In this document: positions 53,294 through 64,000 of the stretch, piece by piece
How positions within the stretch are numbered: the first letter of the stretch is position 1
How the letters are laid out: each line of letters opens with the position of its first letter
Source: Pseudomonas marginalis
Lineage (GTDB): Bacteria > Pseudomonadota > Gammaproteobacteria > Pseudomonadales > Pseudomonadaceae
DNA: 64,000 bases
Direction of reading: 5' to 3'
Assembly (NCBI RefSeq): GCF_024169655.1
Contig: NZ_JALJWV010000001.1
Coordinates: forward strand, 3,353,001 to 3,417,000
Translations under genes and position numbers: made by a program
The notes under the pieces: generated by a model
Seen by the model: the letters and a program-made list of their open reading frames with translations, nothing else
The model's database searches: none
What the model was told of the DNA's origin: nothing

Positions 53294-54934
53294 TCAGCGC
53301 TTGGCCTTCGTGCTTTCGGGTTTATAGCCCAGGCGTAACCCACCCCAATGCCGGCCCTTGACCATGATCGGCACCGACAAGTCGTGCATCAGCTCGCCTG
53401 TATCGCGGGTGTAGGTCTGCAGCAGCACCGCTTGCTGATGGCTGCCACAGCGAATCCCGGTACGGTCGTCGAACTTGCGTTTGGTGCGATTCTGTACAGC
53501 GTCCACCTGTGCGTCGCCAGTCAACGGCTGGGAAAACGCCTTGTTGTGTGTCGGCACATACCCCTGCTGCGTACAGGCGATGGCAAATACCAGGCCCTCA
53601 TGGCGCGGCAGCAGCGTCTCTTGAATCGCTGGCAATACCTGATCGGTGTAGCCGTCAAAGCGCGTGTGGAACTTGCTGGGGCGGGTGTTGGGGATCGACG
53701 TGTAGCTGCGGTCAAACAGATCCTCCAGGCTGATACGGTTTTGCAGTACATCCGCTTCGAACTGTTCAGCAATGCGGCTCGCGCCTTCGCGGGCGAGGTC
53801 GTAGATGCGTTGGTGATAGTCATCCAGCCCTACTTCGGCCAGGCGTTCGCTGATGGTTTCGGCCTGCCCTTCCATTTGCACGGCGGCATCGGCCAATTGA
53901 CGGGTTTGCTCGTCGCTCACCGTCAGGTCGCTGCGCATTTGCTCCACGGCATGGAACAAGCTGTCGAGTTGGGCCCGGTTGGTATCGGTGCCCTGGGCGA
54001 TTTCGTTGACCTGCCCTTCGACATCCGCCGCCAGGCTGGCGATGTTCTGCAACTGCTCACCCGCGTGCTCCACCTGCTCCACACCGGTTTGCAGGTCTGT
54101 CGACAGTTGGCGAATCTGTTCCACCACCTGGCCCGTGCGTTGCTGGATATCGGCCACCATGACCCCAACTTCCTCGGTGGCAGTTGCAGTACGGCCGGCC
54201 AGCCCGCGGACTTCATCGGCCACCACGGCAAACCCGCGCCCATGCTCGCCGGCACGGGCGGCTTCGATGGCGGCGTTCAAGGCCAGCAAGTTGGTCTGGC
54301 TGGCGATGGATTGGATCACCAGGGTCACCCGCTGGATTTCCTCGCTGCGCTGGCTCAGGGCTTCAATCATCTCGCGGCTGTCATTCGCACGTTGGCTGAG
54401 CTGGTGCATGCGGGTGATCGACTGGGCCAGCACTTCGCGGCCCTCGGTGCTGCGCTGATGCGCCTGGCTGGCGGCACCCAGTGCCTGGCGGCTGAGTTGG
54501 GAGGTGACTTGTTCGGTGCTGATCATCACTTCGGCGCTGCTGACGATCTGTTGGGCGGCGCTCAACTGCGACTGCAAGCGAGCAGCCAGTTGCTTGACCG
54601 AATAGGCCACGCCGGCCGCCGACAATGCGTTGTGGCTGGTGGTATGGGACAGGTCGCGGGTCAGGTCGCCAATGGCATCGGCCGCTTCAGACGGCGCCGC
54701 GCTAGGCGTGCGTTTTTTCAGGCGGGGCAGCCAGATCACCAGCAAGGCCAGTGTCAGGCAGAGATAAATCGGCAGGCTGGCAAACGCAAGGCCCAGCAGC
54801 ACCAGCACCAGGGCGGTGCTCTGCAAGAGCGGCGTCAGCCAGCCGCGCAACCCGCTCACCATCGCTTGCGGTGGCACTGCTGCGCCCACCAGAGGTCCGT
54901 CCCCAGCCATCTTCGTCACCCCACTGCTTGTCAT
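53294..54934 (-). CDS. Methyl-accepting chemotaxis protein with C-terminal sensor domain
   Basis: A 546-residue chemoreceptor. Two membrane helices are close together (about residues 38-56 and 58-74) with essentially no periplasmic loop. The coiled-coil signalling region contains the conserved hairpin tip [35 protein letters not shown]. About 150 residues follow the signalling region, including [19 protein letters not shown] and [21 protein letters not shown], so sensing is probably done by this cytoplasmic C-terminal domain. ATG 54934 is preferred over a GTG eight codons upstream. It should couple to CheA/CheW; the ligand is unknown. Confidence 0.87.
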   Translation of the reverse strand: MTSSGVTKMAGDGPLVGAAVPPQAMVSGLRGWLTPLLQSTALVLVLLGLAFASLPIYLCLTLALLVIWLPRLKKRTPSAAPSEAADAIGDLTRDLSHTTSHNALSAAGVAYSVKQLAARLQSQLSAAQQIVSSAEVMISTEQVTSQLSRQALGAASQAHQRSTEGREVLAQSITRMHQLSQRANDSREMIEALSQRSEEIQRVTLVIQSIASQTNLLALNAAIEAARAGEHGRGFAVVADEVRGLAGRTATATEEVGVMVADIQQRTGQVVEQIRQLSTDLQTGVEQVEHAGEQLQNIASLAADVEGQVNEIAQGTDTNRAQLDSLFHAVEQMRSDLTVSDEQTRQLADAAVQMEGQAETISERLAEVGLDDYHQRIYDLAREGASRIAEQFEADVLQNRISLEDLFDRSYTSIPNTRPSKFHTRFDGYTDQVLPAIQETLLPRHEGLVFAIACTQQGYVPTHNKAFSQPLTGDAQVDAVQNRTKRKFDDRTGIRCGSHQQAVLLQTYTRDTGELMHDLSVPIMVKGRHWGGLRLGYKPESTKAKR

Positions 54935-55073
54935 TATTGTCTCTGCATTAAACGCCACTATCCGGCCATTATCTATGGGCCTTTAGTGGGGGAGCTTGCA
55001 GCAGATCAATAGACCGGGCGTAACGGGTATTTTCCCTGGGGAGCGCAGTACTCGCCCCCCCGGCTTCAGCGCA

Positions 55074-55478
55074 TCAGGCTTGGCGCTGGTGCTTGTCGAT
55101 CTGCTCGTGGCGCTCTTGCGCTTCGATGCAGTACTTGGTGGTCGGGCTGATCAGCAGGCGCTTGAGGCCGATAGCCTCGCCGCTGTCATCGCACCAGCCA
55201 AAGGAATCTTCCTTGATGCGCTCCAGGGCGCGCTCAAGCTGCGGCAGCATGCGCTGGTCGCGATCAATGGCATTCACCAACCAGGTGCGCTCCTCTTCCA
55301 CGGAAGCGGCATCCGCCGGGTCGGCCGGGGTGTCCAGGCTTTCAATGGCGATGCGGTTCTGTTCGATGCGCTCGTGGTGTTCCACTTTCATGTCTTGCAG
55401 CAACTGCTCAAAAAAAGCGTGCTGTTCGGCATTCATGTAGTCATCCGCCGGCATGGCCAGCAACTTTTCCTTTGTCAT
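55074..55478 (-). CDS. DksA-family RNA polymerase-binding protein (two-Cys, DksA2-like)
   Basis: A 134-residue DksA paralogue. The coiled-coil carries Asp residues near its tip; the C-terminal globular part reads FGWCDDSGEAIGLKRLLISPTTKYCIEAQE. Canonical DksA has Cys-x2-Cys and Cys-x2-Cys binding zinc; here only the first Cys of each pair remains (C-x2-S, C-x2-A). This matches the zinc-independent DksA2 type of P. aeruginosa, also 134 residues. DksA2 supports stringent control when zinc is scarce; whether this gene is Zur-regulated is not evident, as no Zur dyad was seen upstream. The ATG at 55478 begins the conserved MTKEKLLAMP. Confidence 0.87.
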   Translation of the reverse strand: MTKEKLLAMPADDYMNAEQHAFFEQLLQDMKVEHHERIEQNRIAIESLDTPADPADAASVEEERTWLVNAIDRDQRMLPQLERALERIKEDSFGWCDDSGEAIGLKRLLISPTTKYCIEAQERHEQIDKHQRQA

Positions 55479-55780
55479 TGATTTCTCTATAAAAAATACG
55501 TGCATTAAGGCGAATAAGGGAGCGTTCCGGTCGACCTCTGCAGGTCTCGGAAAGGCGCCATCCATTCCAAGCGCCACCCGGCACTCAATTTACGAGGGGC
55601 GGCAGTCTAAGGCCGACTTGAGGGCGCAGCAACTGAAAAGACAGGCATTTTTTCCAAGATAACCGCCAAAGACACCAGGACGGGCTTGGCGAATGGTCAT
55701 CGGAGTGCGTTTATAGCAAGAAATTCAGTGTTGTGGAGCTATATAGAAGACAAACGGTTAGATCTGATGAGCGCAGGTCT
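55479..55780. other. Gap between DksA-like gene and REP doublet
   Basis: About 300 bases with no gene. The part next to the DksA-like gene (CTCTATAAAAAATACG) is A/T-rich and probably holds its promoter. Nothing else is seen. Confidence 0.4.
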
Positions 55781-55874
55781 GAATGTGGGAGGGAACTTGC
55801 CTCCAATGGTGGAGTGTCAGTCGACACCTACTTGACTGATACACCGTCATCGGGGGCAAGCCCCCTCCCACATG
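55781..55874. repeat. REP doublet (REPIN), partly degenerate
   Basis: AATGTGGGAGGGAACTTGCCTCC faces an intact inverted copy GGGGGCAAGCCCCCTCCCACAT across a loop with TCAGTCGACACCTACTTGACTGA. It lies at the end of the ABC permease gene. Confidence 0.85.
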
Positions 55875-55884
55875 TTGCACGGCG

Positions 55885-56907
55885 TCAGCGTTTGAGCTTG
55901 CGCTTGTTGCGATATTGGTCGATCACCACCGCCACCACGATAATCAGGCCCTTGATGATGTCCTGGATATACGCGTCGACCCCGACAAAGGTAAACCCGC
56001 TGGCCATCACCCCAAGGATCAGCGCGCCAATCACCGTGCCGGTGATGCGCCCTACCCCGCCGGCCAGGCTGGTGCCGCCGATCACAGCGGCGGCAATTGC
56101 ATCCAGCTCGTAGGACATGCCCATGCCGGCCTGGCCGGTGGCGGCACGCGCCGAGGCCACCACACCGGCCAGGCCCGCCAGGAGCCCGGCGATGCTGTAG
56201 ACGATGATCAGGTGGCGCTTGACGTTGATCCCCGAGGTGCGCGCCGCCTGCATATTGCCGCCGATGGCGTAGGTGTACTTACCGTACTTGGTGTAACGCA
56301 AGGCGATATGAAAGATCACCGCCACCACCAGAAAGATGATCACCGGCATCGCGCCATGCCCGATGGCCGTGTAGGAATCCGAGAGCATGCTCACCGGCTG
56401 ACCTTCGGTGTAATAACGCGCCAGGCCACGGGCCGACACCATCATCCCCAGCGTTGCGATGAACGGCGGGATACCGGTCACCGCGATAATGCTGCCGTTG
56501 ATCGCCCCCGCCAGCAGCCCCACACCGAGGCCAACCGCGACCGGAATCCACACCGGCAGGTCAGTCAGCGACGGAAACACCGCACGGGAAAAATCGGATG
56601 TTTGCGCAAGACTGGCAGCGATCATCGCCGATAACGCAAGGACAGAACCGGAAGACAGGTCGATGCCCGTAGTGATGATCACCTGGGTCACACCAATGGC
56701 CAACAGGCCGATGATCGACACTTGCAGGATCATCAGCACCAGGCGCTGGGAGTTCATCAGGAAGCTCTGGTCACGCACAATCCAGCCGAACACTTCAAAC
56801 ACCAGGCCGATGCCGATCAGCACCAGCAAGATGCTCAGCTCCGTCGGCAAGCGTCGACGGCGCTTGACCGTTGCCGTGGCAGGCTTGTTGTCTGTTATTG
56901 CATTCAT
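55885..56907 (-). CDS. Sugar/inositol ABC transporter permease (RbsC type)
   Basis: A 340-residue inner-membrane permease of the CUT2 (ribose/inositol) class, with about nine to ten hydrophobic helices. Family signatures are GITQ/GVTQVIITTGIDLSSGSVLALSAM, NGSIIAVTGIPPFIATLGMM, IGGNMQAARTSGINV and AVIGGTSLAGGVGRI. The ATG at 56907 has AAGGTGA before it; a TTG two codons upstream is an alternative. It follows the ATPase gene by 58 bases and completes a binding protein-ATPase-permease set next to iolG and iolD, so myo-inositol is the likely substrate. Confidence 0.92.
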   Translation of the reverse strand: MNAITDNKPATATVKRRRRLPTELSILLVLIGIGLVFEVFGWIVRDQSFLMNSQRLVLMILQVSIIGLLAIGVTQVIITTGIDLSSGSVLALSAMIAASLAQTSDFSRAVFPSLTDLPVWIPVAVGLGVGLLAGAINGSIIAVTGIPPFIATLGMMVSARGLARYYTEGQPVSMLSDSYTAIGHGAMPVIIFLVVAVIFHIALRYTKYGKYTYAIGGNMQAARTSGINVKRHLIIVYSIAGLLAGLAGVVASARAATGQAGMGMSYELDAIAAAVIGGTSLAGGVGRITGTVIGALILGVMASGFTFVGVDAYIQDIIKGLIIVVAVVIDQYRNKRKLKR

Positions 56908-56965
56908 AGCCAATCACCTTTTTATTCTATGGCGCGGGCCAACCGCAGGCCCGCGCGGCTGTTCG

Positions 56966-58519
56966 TCAGTGGACTGCGGTCATACCGGAGGCCAACTGCA
57001 TGACTTTTTCCTGGGTCGCCTCTAAGCGGTCCAGGGTGCCCATCAGTTCGCCTTCATGCATCACCATCACCCGGTCGCTCATGCCCAGCACTTCAGGCAG
57101 CTCCGAGGAAATCATGATCACTGCCATGCCCTCGCTGGCGAGGAAAGAAATCAGACGGTAGATCTCGGCCTTGGCGCCGACGTCGATGCCACGGGTCGGC
57201 TCATCGAGAATCAGCAGGCGCGGCTTGGTCATCAGCCAGCGCGCCAGCAGGGCTTTTTGCTGGTTGCCGCCGGACAACGTGTCGATGCATTGCTCCAGCG
57301 ACGGGGTCTTCACCCGCAGCTTCTTGCACATGTCTTCACACAGCGCACGCAGGGCTTTCTGCTGAATAAACCCATTGCCCGAATAATGCGGCAGCACCGC
57401 CATTTCCATGTTCTCCAAGACCGACAGGCACGGGAACAGCCCGCTGAGCTTGCGATCCTCGGTCAACAGCGCAAAGCCTTTGTCGATGGCCATGTGCGGG
57501 TCGGTAATACGCAGCGCCTTGCCATCGAGGGTTATCTGCCCGCGGGTGCTTGGGGTGATGCCGAAAATGGTTTCCGCCACGTTGGTGCGGCCCGAGCCCA
57601 TCAACCCGGCGATGCCGAGGATCTCGCCGGCATGCAGGTCGAACGAGACGTTGTTGAACACGCCGTCCAGGCCCAGGTCGCGCACCGACAACAGCAACTC
57701 GCCGATGGGCGTTTCGCGTACCGGAAACAACTGGCTCAGTTCACGGCCGACCATCATCGAGATCAGGCTGTCGCCGTTCATGCTGTCGGCGCGCTGCAGG
57801 CCGATGTACTGACCGTCACGAAATACCGCCACTTCATCGGCGATGGCGAACACTTCATTCATCTTGTGCGTGATGTAGACGATGCCTTTGCCCTGGGCCT
57901 TGAGGTCGGCAATGATCGAAAACAGGTGGGCGACTTCCTTCTCGGTGATGGCGGACGTCGGTTCATCCATGATCAGGATGTCGGAATCGTAGGACACCGC
58001 CTTGGCAATCTCGACCATCTGCCGTTCGGCGATACTCAGGTTGCCCACATGCTCCTCGGGGTCGAGGTTGATGCGCAGGCGGGCGAGCAATTGCGCGGTG
58101 CAGCGGTGCATTTCGCGGTGGTTGACCATGCGCAGGCTGTTGAGCTGCTCGCGGCCGATCCAGATGTTCTCGGCGATGCTCATGTGCGGCATCAGGTTGA
58201 GTTCCTGGTGGATCATCGCGATCCCGGCCTTTTGCGCGGCCAGCGGCGTCTCAAACACAATCGGCTTGCCACGCAGGCGGATTTCGCCGGCGTCGGGCTG
58301 GTAGATGCCGGCGATGATTTTCATCAGCGTCGACTTCCCCGCGCCGTTCTCACCCATCAGCGCCAGCACCGAGCCTGGGCGCACGCGCAGTTGCACATCG
58401 GCCAGGGCCACCACACCGGGAAAACCTTTGCTGATGTTGAGGATTTCCAGCAGGTAGGGTTCTTCCAGCAGTGAAGGCTGGATACCGGGAGGCTGCGAGA
58501 CAGTGGCTTGAGCAAGCAT
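56966..58519 (-). CDS. Sugar/inositol ABC transporter ATP-binding protein (RbsA type)
   Basis: A 517-residue duplicated ATPase. The first half has Walker [10 protein letters not shown], signature [14 protein letters not shown] and Walker [11 protein letters not shown]. The second has the degenerate A-loop [27 protein letters not shown] and [16 protein letters not shown]. This tandem layout is that of RbsA/MglA. The ATG at 58519 (MLAQATVSQ) has GGAG about nine bases upstream; an upstream in-frame ATG at 58534 overlaps that site. It lies 65 bases downstream of the binding-protein gene. Confidence 0.93.
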   Translation of the reverse strand: MLAQATVSQPPGIQPSLLEEPYLLEILNISKGFPGVVALADVQLRVRPGSVLALMGENGAGKSTLMKIIAGIYQPDAGEIRLRGKPIVFETPLAAQKAGIAMIHQELNLMPHMSIAENIWIGREQLNSLRMVNHREMHRCTAQLLARLRINLDPEEHVGNLSIAERQMVEIAKAVSYDSDILIMDEPTSAITEKEVAHLFSIIADLKAQGKGIVYITHKMNEVFAIADEVAVFRDGQYIGLQRADSMNGDSLISMMVGRELSQLFPVRETPIGELLLSVRDLGLDGVFNNVSFDLHAGEILGIAGLMGSGRTNVAETIFGITPSTRGQITLDGKALRITDPHMAIDKGFALLTEDRKLSGLFPCLSVLENMEMAVLPHYSGNGFIQQKALRALCEDMCKKLRVKTPSLEQCIDTLSGGNQQKALLARWLMTKPRLLILDEPTRGIDVGAKAEIYRLISFLASEGMAVIMISSELPEVLGMSDRVMVMHEGELMGTLDRLEATQEKVMQLASGMTAVH

Positions 58520-58584
58520 AGGACGGTACTCCATCGGCAGGGCGGGCACGACCGCCCTGCCGGCTTATTGTTGTGATGGTGGGG

Positions 58585-59520
58585 CTACTTGAAGTCTTTG
58601 ACGTTGTCCGGGGTAATCAGCTTGAACGGGATGACAATGTTCTGCTCGATCGTCTCCTTCTTCGCCATCTTGCGCGCCGCCTCCACCGAGCCGACTGCCT
58701 GACCGTTGGCGTCCTGGAACACCGACACGGTCATTTCGCCTTTAGTGATCGCATTCAAGCCGTCCGGCGTGCCGTCGACCCCCGCAATCAAGACGCTGCC
58801 GGGCTTGGTGCCGGCCGACTTCAACGCCATGGCGGCGCCAATGGCCATTTCATCGTTATTGGCCAGCACGGCATTAAATTCGCGGCCCTGGGTCAACCAG
58901 TCGTTAACCAGGGTCATCCCGCGGTCACGCAGCCAGATACCGGTCTGTTCCTGCTCGATCTTGATCTGCGGGTACTTGGCCAGGACTTCTTTGATGCCCT
59001 TGGTCCGGTTGGTGGTGGAGTTGTTCGCCAAGTCACCGAGCAGGATCACGACCTTGCCCTTGCCGCCGAGTTTTTCGGCGATGTATTGCATTTGCATGCG
59101 GCCGGCCTCTTCATCATTGGAGGTCACGGCGGCCACGCCTTTGGGCAGATCTTTCTGGTCCGGTCGGCGGTTGACGTAGACCAGCGGAATACCCGCCTCG
59201 AGCGCTGACTTGCTGATTCGCGCCGTGGACGCCGTGTCCACCGGGTTGACGATGATCGCATCGACTTTCTGGCTGATAAAGTTCTCGACCTGGCTCAGTT
59301 GCTTGACCACGTCGGCGCGCGCGTCTTCGAACTGCAACTGCACACCATCGCCCTTGGGATAGGACTTGGCTTGCTTGTCCATGTACTCACGCACGTTGGT
59401 CAGGTAGGTGTCATCGAACTGCGACATGCTCACGCCGATCTTCAGATCGGCAGCTGTCGCAAAACCGCTGGCCAGCAGCAGGGACAACGCCAGCGCGGTA
59501 AAACGGATCGGGGTCTTCAT
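58585..59520 (-). CDS. Sugar/inositol ABC transporter substrate-binding protein
   Basis: A 311-residue periplasmic protein of the ribose/inositol-binding class. Signal peptide at residues 1-23 (ending TAA). The first domain reads DLKIGVSMSQFDDTYLTNVREYMDKQAKS; the binding pocket segments are NPVDTAST, YVNRRPD and ANNDEMAIGAAMALKSAG, followed by AGVDGTPDGLNAI. Sequence features such as YVNRRP and GDGVQLQFEDARAD are like inositol-binding proteins (IbpA). It heads the transporter genes, with its own upstream gap and operator-like sites at 59809-59887. Confidence 0.92.
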   Translation of the reverse strand: MKTPIRFTALALSLLLASGFATAADLKIGVSMSQFDDTYLTNVREYMDKQAKSYPKGDGVQLQFEDARADVVKQLSQVENFISQKVDAIIVNPVDTASTARISKSALEAGIPLVYVNRRPDQKDLPKGVAAVTSNDEEAGRMQMQYIAEKLGGKGKVVILLGDLANNSTTNRTKGIKEVLAKYPQIKIEQEQTGIWLRDRGMTLVNDWLTQGREFNAVLANNDEMAIGAAMALKSAGTKPGSVLIAGVDGTPDGLNAITKGEMTVSVFQDANGQAVGSVEAARKMAKKETIEQNIVIPFKLITPDNVKDFK

Positions 59521-59568
59521 GAACGGTCTGTCTCCACTTTCTTGTTGGTTTTCTGGACGTAGCGTTTA

Positions 59569-59748
59569 TCAGAGCGAGGATGACGGCAGGCGGACGACCG
59601 GTGCTCCCGGAATGCAGCACACCAGGGCGCCTTGGTTTTCGACGCACAGCACATTAAGGAAGGAAAAGTAAAACGGCCGGGCGCGGGGCAGACCGCGTGG
59701 CGTGTGGGCAGGGCGTAAAACTCGCAGTACAGCGTTGAAGATTTTCAT
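59569..59748 (-). CDS. Small ORF (59 aa) upstream of the binding-protein gene
   Basis: An ATG at 59746-59748 with AGGTACC seven bases upstream opens 59 codons, beginning MKIFNAVLRVLRPAHTPRGL and ending GAPVVRLPSSSL, stopping 48 bases before the binding-protein gene. It has two adjacent cysteines (VCCIPG) and a Pro/Arg-rich middle. It may be a leader or a small gene; composition is plausible but not decisive. The rest of the gap 59521-59857 holds no other gene. Confidence 0.3.
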   Translation of the reverse strand: MKIFNAVLRVLRPAHTPRGLPRARPFYFSFLNVLCVENQGALVCCIPGAPVVRLPSSSL

Positions 59749-59808
59749 CTGACGGTACCTGGTTGTTTTTGATCTTGTTTTTGTTGAGTCGCCGGGATCG
59801 AATCCGGG

Positions 59809-59887
59809 CGTACTTTATGCAACCTGGAAAAGACTTTATTGGAAAATAATTTCTATATCAACATATTTTAGAATTTAATTCTATTTC
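59809..59887. promoter_or_regulatory. A/T-rich operator-like region (GGAA-N6-TTC repeats)
   Basis: This tract combines GGAA-AAGACT-TTAT, GGAA-AATAAT-TTCT, AGAATTTAATTCT and, on the minus strand, GGAA-ATAGAA-TTAA. The inositol repressor IolR of rhizobia recognises GGAA-N6-TTCC, so the region could be the control site for the transporter genes downstream. It overlaps the last codons of the oxidoreductase gene, which are oddly A/T-rich. Confidence 0.4.
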
Positions 59888-60904
59888 CATTGAAACCACC
59901 TGCTGCCGCTCGGCGCTCAGGCGTGCAGCGTCCAGGACACGGGTGGTTTCCAGCGCCTCATAGGCGTCCACCGGCAGCGGCCCCTGCCCTTGCACGGCAG
60001 ACTGCAACTGGCGATAGAACTGCGTCCAGCAGCCTTTCTCCGACGGCACACGCTCGCGCTCCGCGCCTTGTTCGAACCAGCCCCAGCGGCGGTGCTCCTC
60101 AAATCCCCAGTGCTCGCCCTCGGTTTTGGGCGACTTGCCGGCCATCAGTGCGTCTTCCTGGCCGTCCAGCCCTTCGATGGTGTAGCAACCCAGGGTGCCG
60201 CTGACCCGCAAGCGCGGTGCCGGGCTGTTCTGCAAGGCGTTGCCCCACAGGTGGGAAATCACCCCGTTGACGTGGGTCAGGGAGATAAAGAAGCCGTGGT
60301 CGATGCTGGGGTGTTCGGCGCTGTAGTGCAGTTGCGCGAAAACCCGATCCACCGGGCCGAACAGTTGCAGCGCCTGATCCACCAGATGGCTGCCCAGGTC
60401 GCGCAGCCAGCCGCCGCCACTGGCATTGCCCAGCGCTTGCGGGCTGAAACGCTCGACGCGGGATTCAAACCGGATGACAGCACCGAGGGCGCCGGCGTCG
60501 ATCAGTTTGCGCAAGGTCAGGAAATCCGAATCCCAGCGCCGGTTCTGGTAGACGCTGAGCAACACGCCGTGGCGTTCGGCCGCAATGATCAGCGCCTGGG
60601 CCTGTTCTGCGTTGGCGGCAAAGGGCTTATCGCTGACGACGGCGACGCCGTGCTCGATGGCTTCGAGTACCAGTGCCGGGCGCCCTTTAAGCGTGGTGGA
60701 AATCACCAGGGCGTCGACGCCGGCCTCGACAATCTGGCCGATGCTGTCAAAGGCTTTAACCCCTGGAAAATCAGTGCTCAATTGCTCGCGGCGCTCGGGT
60801 GAGCGAGTCACCACACCAACAAAAGTAGCGCCTGGCAGGGTTGCAATCAGCGGCGCATGAAAAAAGCGCCCTCCATGGCCGTAGCCGACCAGTCCAATTC
60901 GCAT
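59858..60904 (-). CDS. Gfo/Idh/MocA family oxidoreductase in the inositol cluster
   Basis: A 348-residue dehydrogenase: RIGLVGYGHGGRFFHAPLI at the N-terminus, then VVSDKPFAANAEQAQ (the family D/EKP motif, with SDKP) and GGGWLRDLGSHLVDQALQLFGPV. It lies between iolG and the transporter genes on the same strand and probably oxidises a cyclitol or sugar related to inositol. Its start (GGAGTG then ATG at 60904) and first codons are copied twice more upstream in the 195-base array. The last ~10 codons (...EIELNSKIC) come from an A/T-rich operator-like region, so the original C-terminus may have been changed. Confidence 0.87.
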   Translation of the reverse strand: MRIGLVGYGHGGRFFHAPLIATLPGATFVGVVTRSPERREQLSTDFPGVKAFDSIGQIVEAGVDALVISTTLKGRPALVLEAIEHGVAVVSDKPFAANAEQAQALIIAAERHGVLLSVYQNRRWDSDFLTLRKLIDAGALGAVIRFESRVERFSPQALGNASGGGWLRDLGSHLVDQALQLFGPVDRVFAQLHYSAEHPSIDHGFFISLTHVNGVISHLWGNALQNSPAPRLRVSGTLGCYTIEGLDGQEDALMAGKSPKTEGEHWGFEEHRRWGWFEQGAERERVPSEKGCWTQFYRQLQSAVQGQGPLPVDAYEALETTRVLDAARLSAERQQVVSMEIELNSKIC

Positions 60905-60941
60905 ACATTCACTCCTTCATTGAAGTGCACACCCAATCCAA

Positions 60942-61032
60942 CTGTGGGAGGGGGCTTGCCCCCGATGGCGGTGGAGCAGATACAAACTTATTGGCTGACC
61001 CACTGCTATCGGGAGCAAGCCCCCTCCCACAT
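60942..61032. repeat. REP doublet, second array copy 1
   Basis: CTGTGGGAGGGGGCTTGCCCCCGATGG and inverted GGGAGCAAGCCCCCTCCCACATT flank a short loop ending TTGGCTGACCCACTGC. The right arm differs from its sisters at one base (GGGAGC for GGGGGC). Confidence 0.9.
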
Positions 61033-61042
61033 TGACCGCGTG

Positions 61043-61099
61043 TTAGCCGTAGAAGGCAGGGTTGCCTCCATCGCCATAGCCGACCAGTCCGATTCGCAT
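61043..61099 (-). CDS. Chimeric 18-codon ORF, array copy 1
   Basis: GGAGTG-N6-ATG opens a complete frame encoding MRIGLVGYGDGGNPAFYG and then TAA. The first nine residues are the start of the downstream oxidoreductase and the last three (FYG) are the end of IolG. Ribosome site, start and stop are all intact, so it may be translated from the iol transcript. Confidence 0.4.
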   Translation of the reverse strand: MRIGLVGYGDGGNPAFYG

Positions 61100-61136
61100 A
61101 CATTCACTCCTTCATTGAAGTGCACACCCAATCCAA

Positions 61137-61227
61137 CTGTGGGAGGGGGCTTGCCCCCGATGGTGGTGGAGCGGATAAAAATTTATTGGCTGACCCACTG
61201 CTATCGGGGGCAAGCCCCCTCCCACAT
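61137..61227. repeat. REP doublet, second array copy 2
   Basis: This is the same element in the middle 195-base unit. Both arms are intact. Confidence 0.9.
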
Positions 61228-61237
61228 TGACCGGGTG

Positions 61238-61294
61238 TTAGCCGTAGAAGGCAGGGTTGCCTCCGTGGCCATAGCCGACCAGTCCAATTCGCAT
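61238..61294 (-). CDS. Chimeric 18-codon ORF, array copy 2
   Basis: The sister frame encodes MRIGLVGYGHGGNPAFYG then TAA, differing from copy 1 at one residue (His for Asp). It has the same ribosome site and is the first small frame met after the iolG stop. Confidence 0.4.
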   Translation of the reverse strand: MRIGLVGYGHGGNPAFYG

Positions 61295-61331
61295 ACATTC
61301 ACTCCTTCATTGAAGTACACACCCAATCCAA

Positions 61332-61423
61332 CTGTGGGAGGGGGCTTGCCCCCGATGGCGGTGGAGCAGATACAAATTTATTGGCTGACCCACTGCTATC
61401 GGGGGCAAGCCCCCTCCCACATT
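61332..61423. repeat. REP doublet, second array copy 3
   Basis: This copy follows the stop codon of the intact iolG by 10 bases and is the one in the presumed original position. Confidence 0.9.
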
Positions 61424-61432
61424 GACCGGGTG

Positions 61433-64000
<2,568 letters not shown>

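Noticed and set aside
55479..55577. Longer DksA-like protein starting at 55577
   Set aside because: The 33 extra residues are not DksA-like and have no ribosome site; the start at 55478 gives the family's usual 134 residues.

Overview
The window looks like chromosome from a fluorescent Pseudomonas (P. fluorescens group). This rests on GC-rich coding DNA, the many hairpin-forming REP doublets of the 'GTGGGAGGGGGCTTGCCCCC' type, and a gene content typical of that group (alkB with praB-like genes, DUF6388/DUF2789-type small proteins, inositol catabolism, an OprD-type porin remnant). No tRNA, rRNA, CRISPR array, transposase or intact prophage is visible.

Layout. (1) 1-1003: 5' part of a YCF48/BNR-repeat exported protein, reading off the left edge. 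(2) 1299-3717: an oxidoreductase convergent with an acyl-CoA ligase; their junction has been amplified into four tandem ~360-base units, each centred on a REP doublet. (3) 3608-20808: an alkane / long-chain fatty-acid island. The minus strand carries an esterase, AlkB, two PraB-like exported proteins, a FadL-type porin, FadE-type dehydrogenase, FabG-type reductase, MaoC hydratase, thiolase and acyl-CoA ligase. The plus strand carries a Baeyer-Villiger/AlmA-like monooxygenase, an SDR and a PF10118 metal-dependent hydrolase. Together they cover uptake, terminal (and possibly subterminal) oxidation, activation and beta-oxidation. (4) 21-31 kb: small housekeeping and hypothetical genes, including a cell-wall locus (a divergent DapF-like epimerase, a YcbB-type L,D-transpeptidase, and a divergently transcribed second YkuD-type transpeptidase). 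(5) 31-43 kb: metE, a porin remnant between two different REP doublets, a two-gene carboxy(nor)spermidine pathway, glutaminase, an AraC-type regulator, RNase T2, an oxidoreductase and a NUDIX hydrolase.

(6) 43.7-46.9 kb: an RHS-repeat protein lacking both a recognisable delivery N-terminus and a toxin C-terminus. (7) 47-55.5 kb: DUF2946 protein plus TonB-dependent receptor, an orphan quaternary-amine binding protein, several small unknown genes, a chemoreceptor with almost no periplasmic domain, and a two-cysteine DksA paralogue. (8) 55.9-64 kb: the myo-inositol region on the minus strand: iolD (runs off the right edge), iolG, a second MocA-type oxidoreductase, then binding protein, ATPase and permease of a CUT2-type sugar/inositol ABC importer. 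The iolG/oxidoreductase junction is a second REP-centred tandem array (three 195-base units) that contains two complete chimeric 18-codon reading frames.

The strongest oddities are the two REP-centred segmental amplifications, the altered active site of the DapF paralogue beside two L,D-transpeptidases, the doubly truncated RHS gene, and several candidate operators (Zur-like, IolR-like, MetR-like) that can be tested directly.
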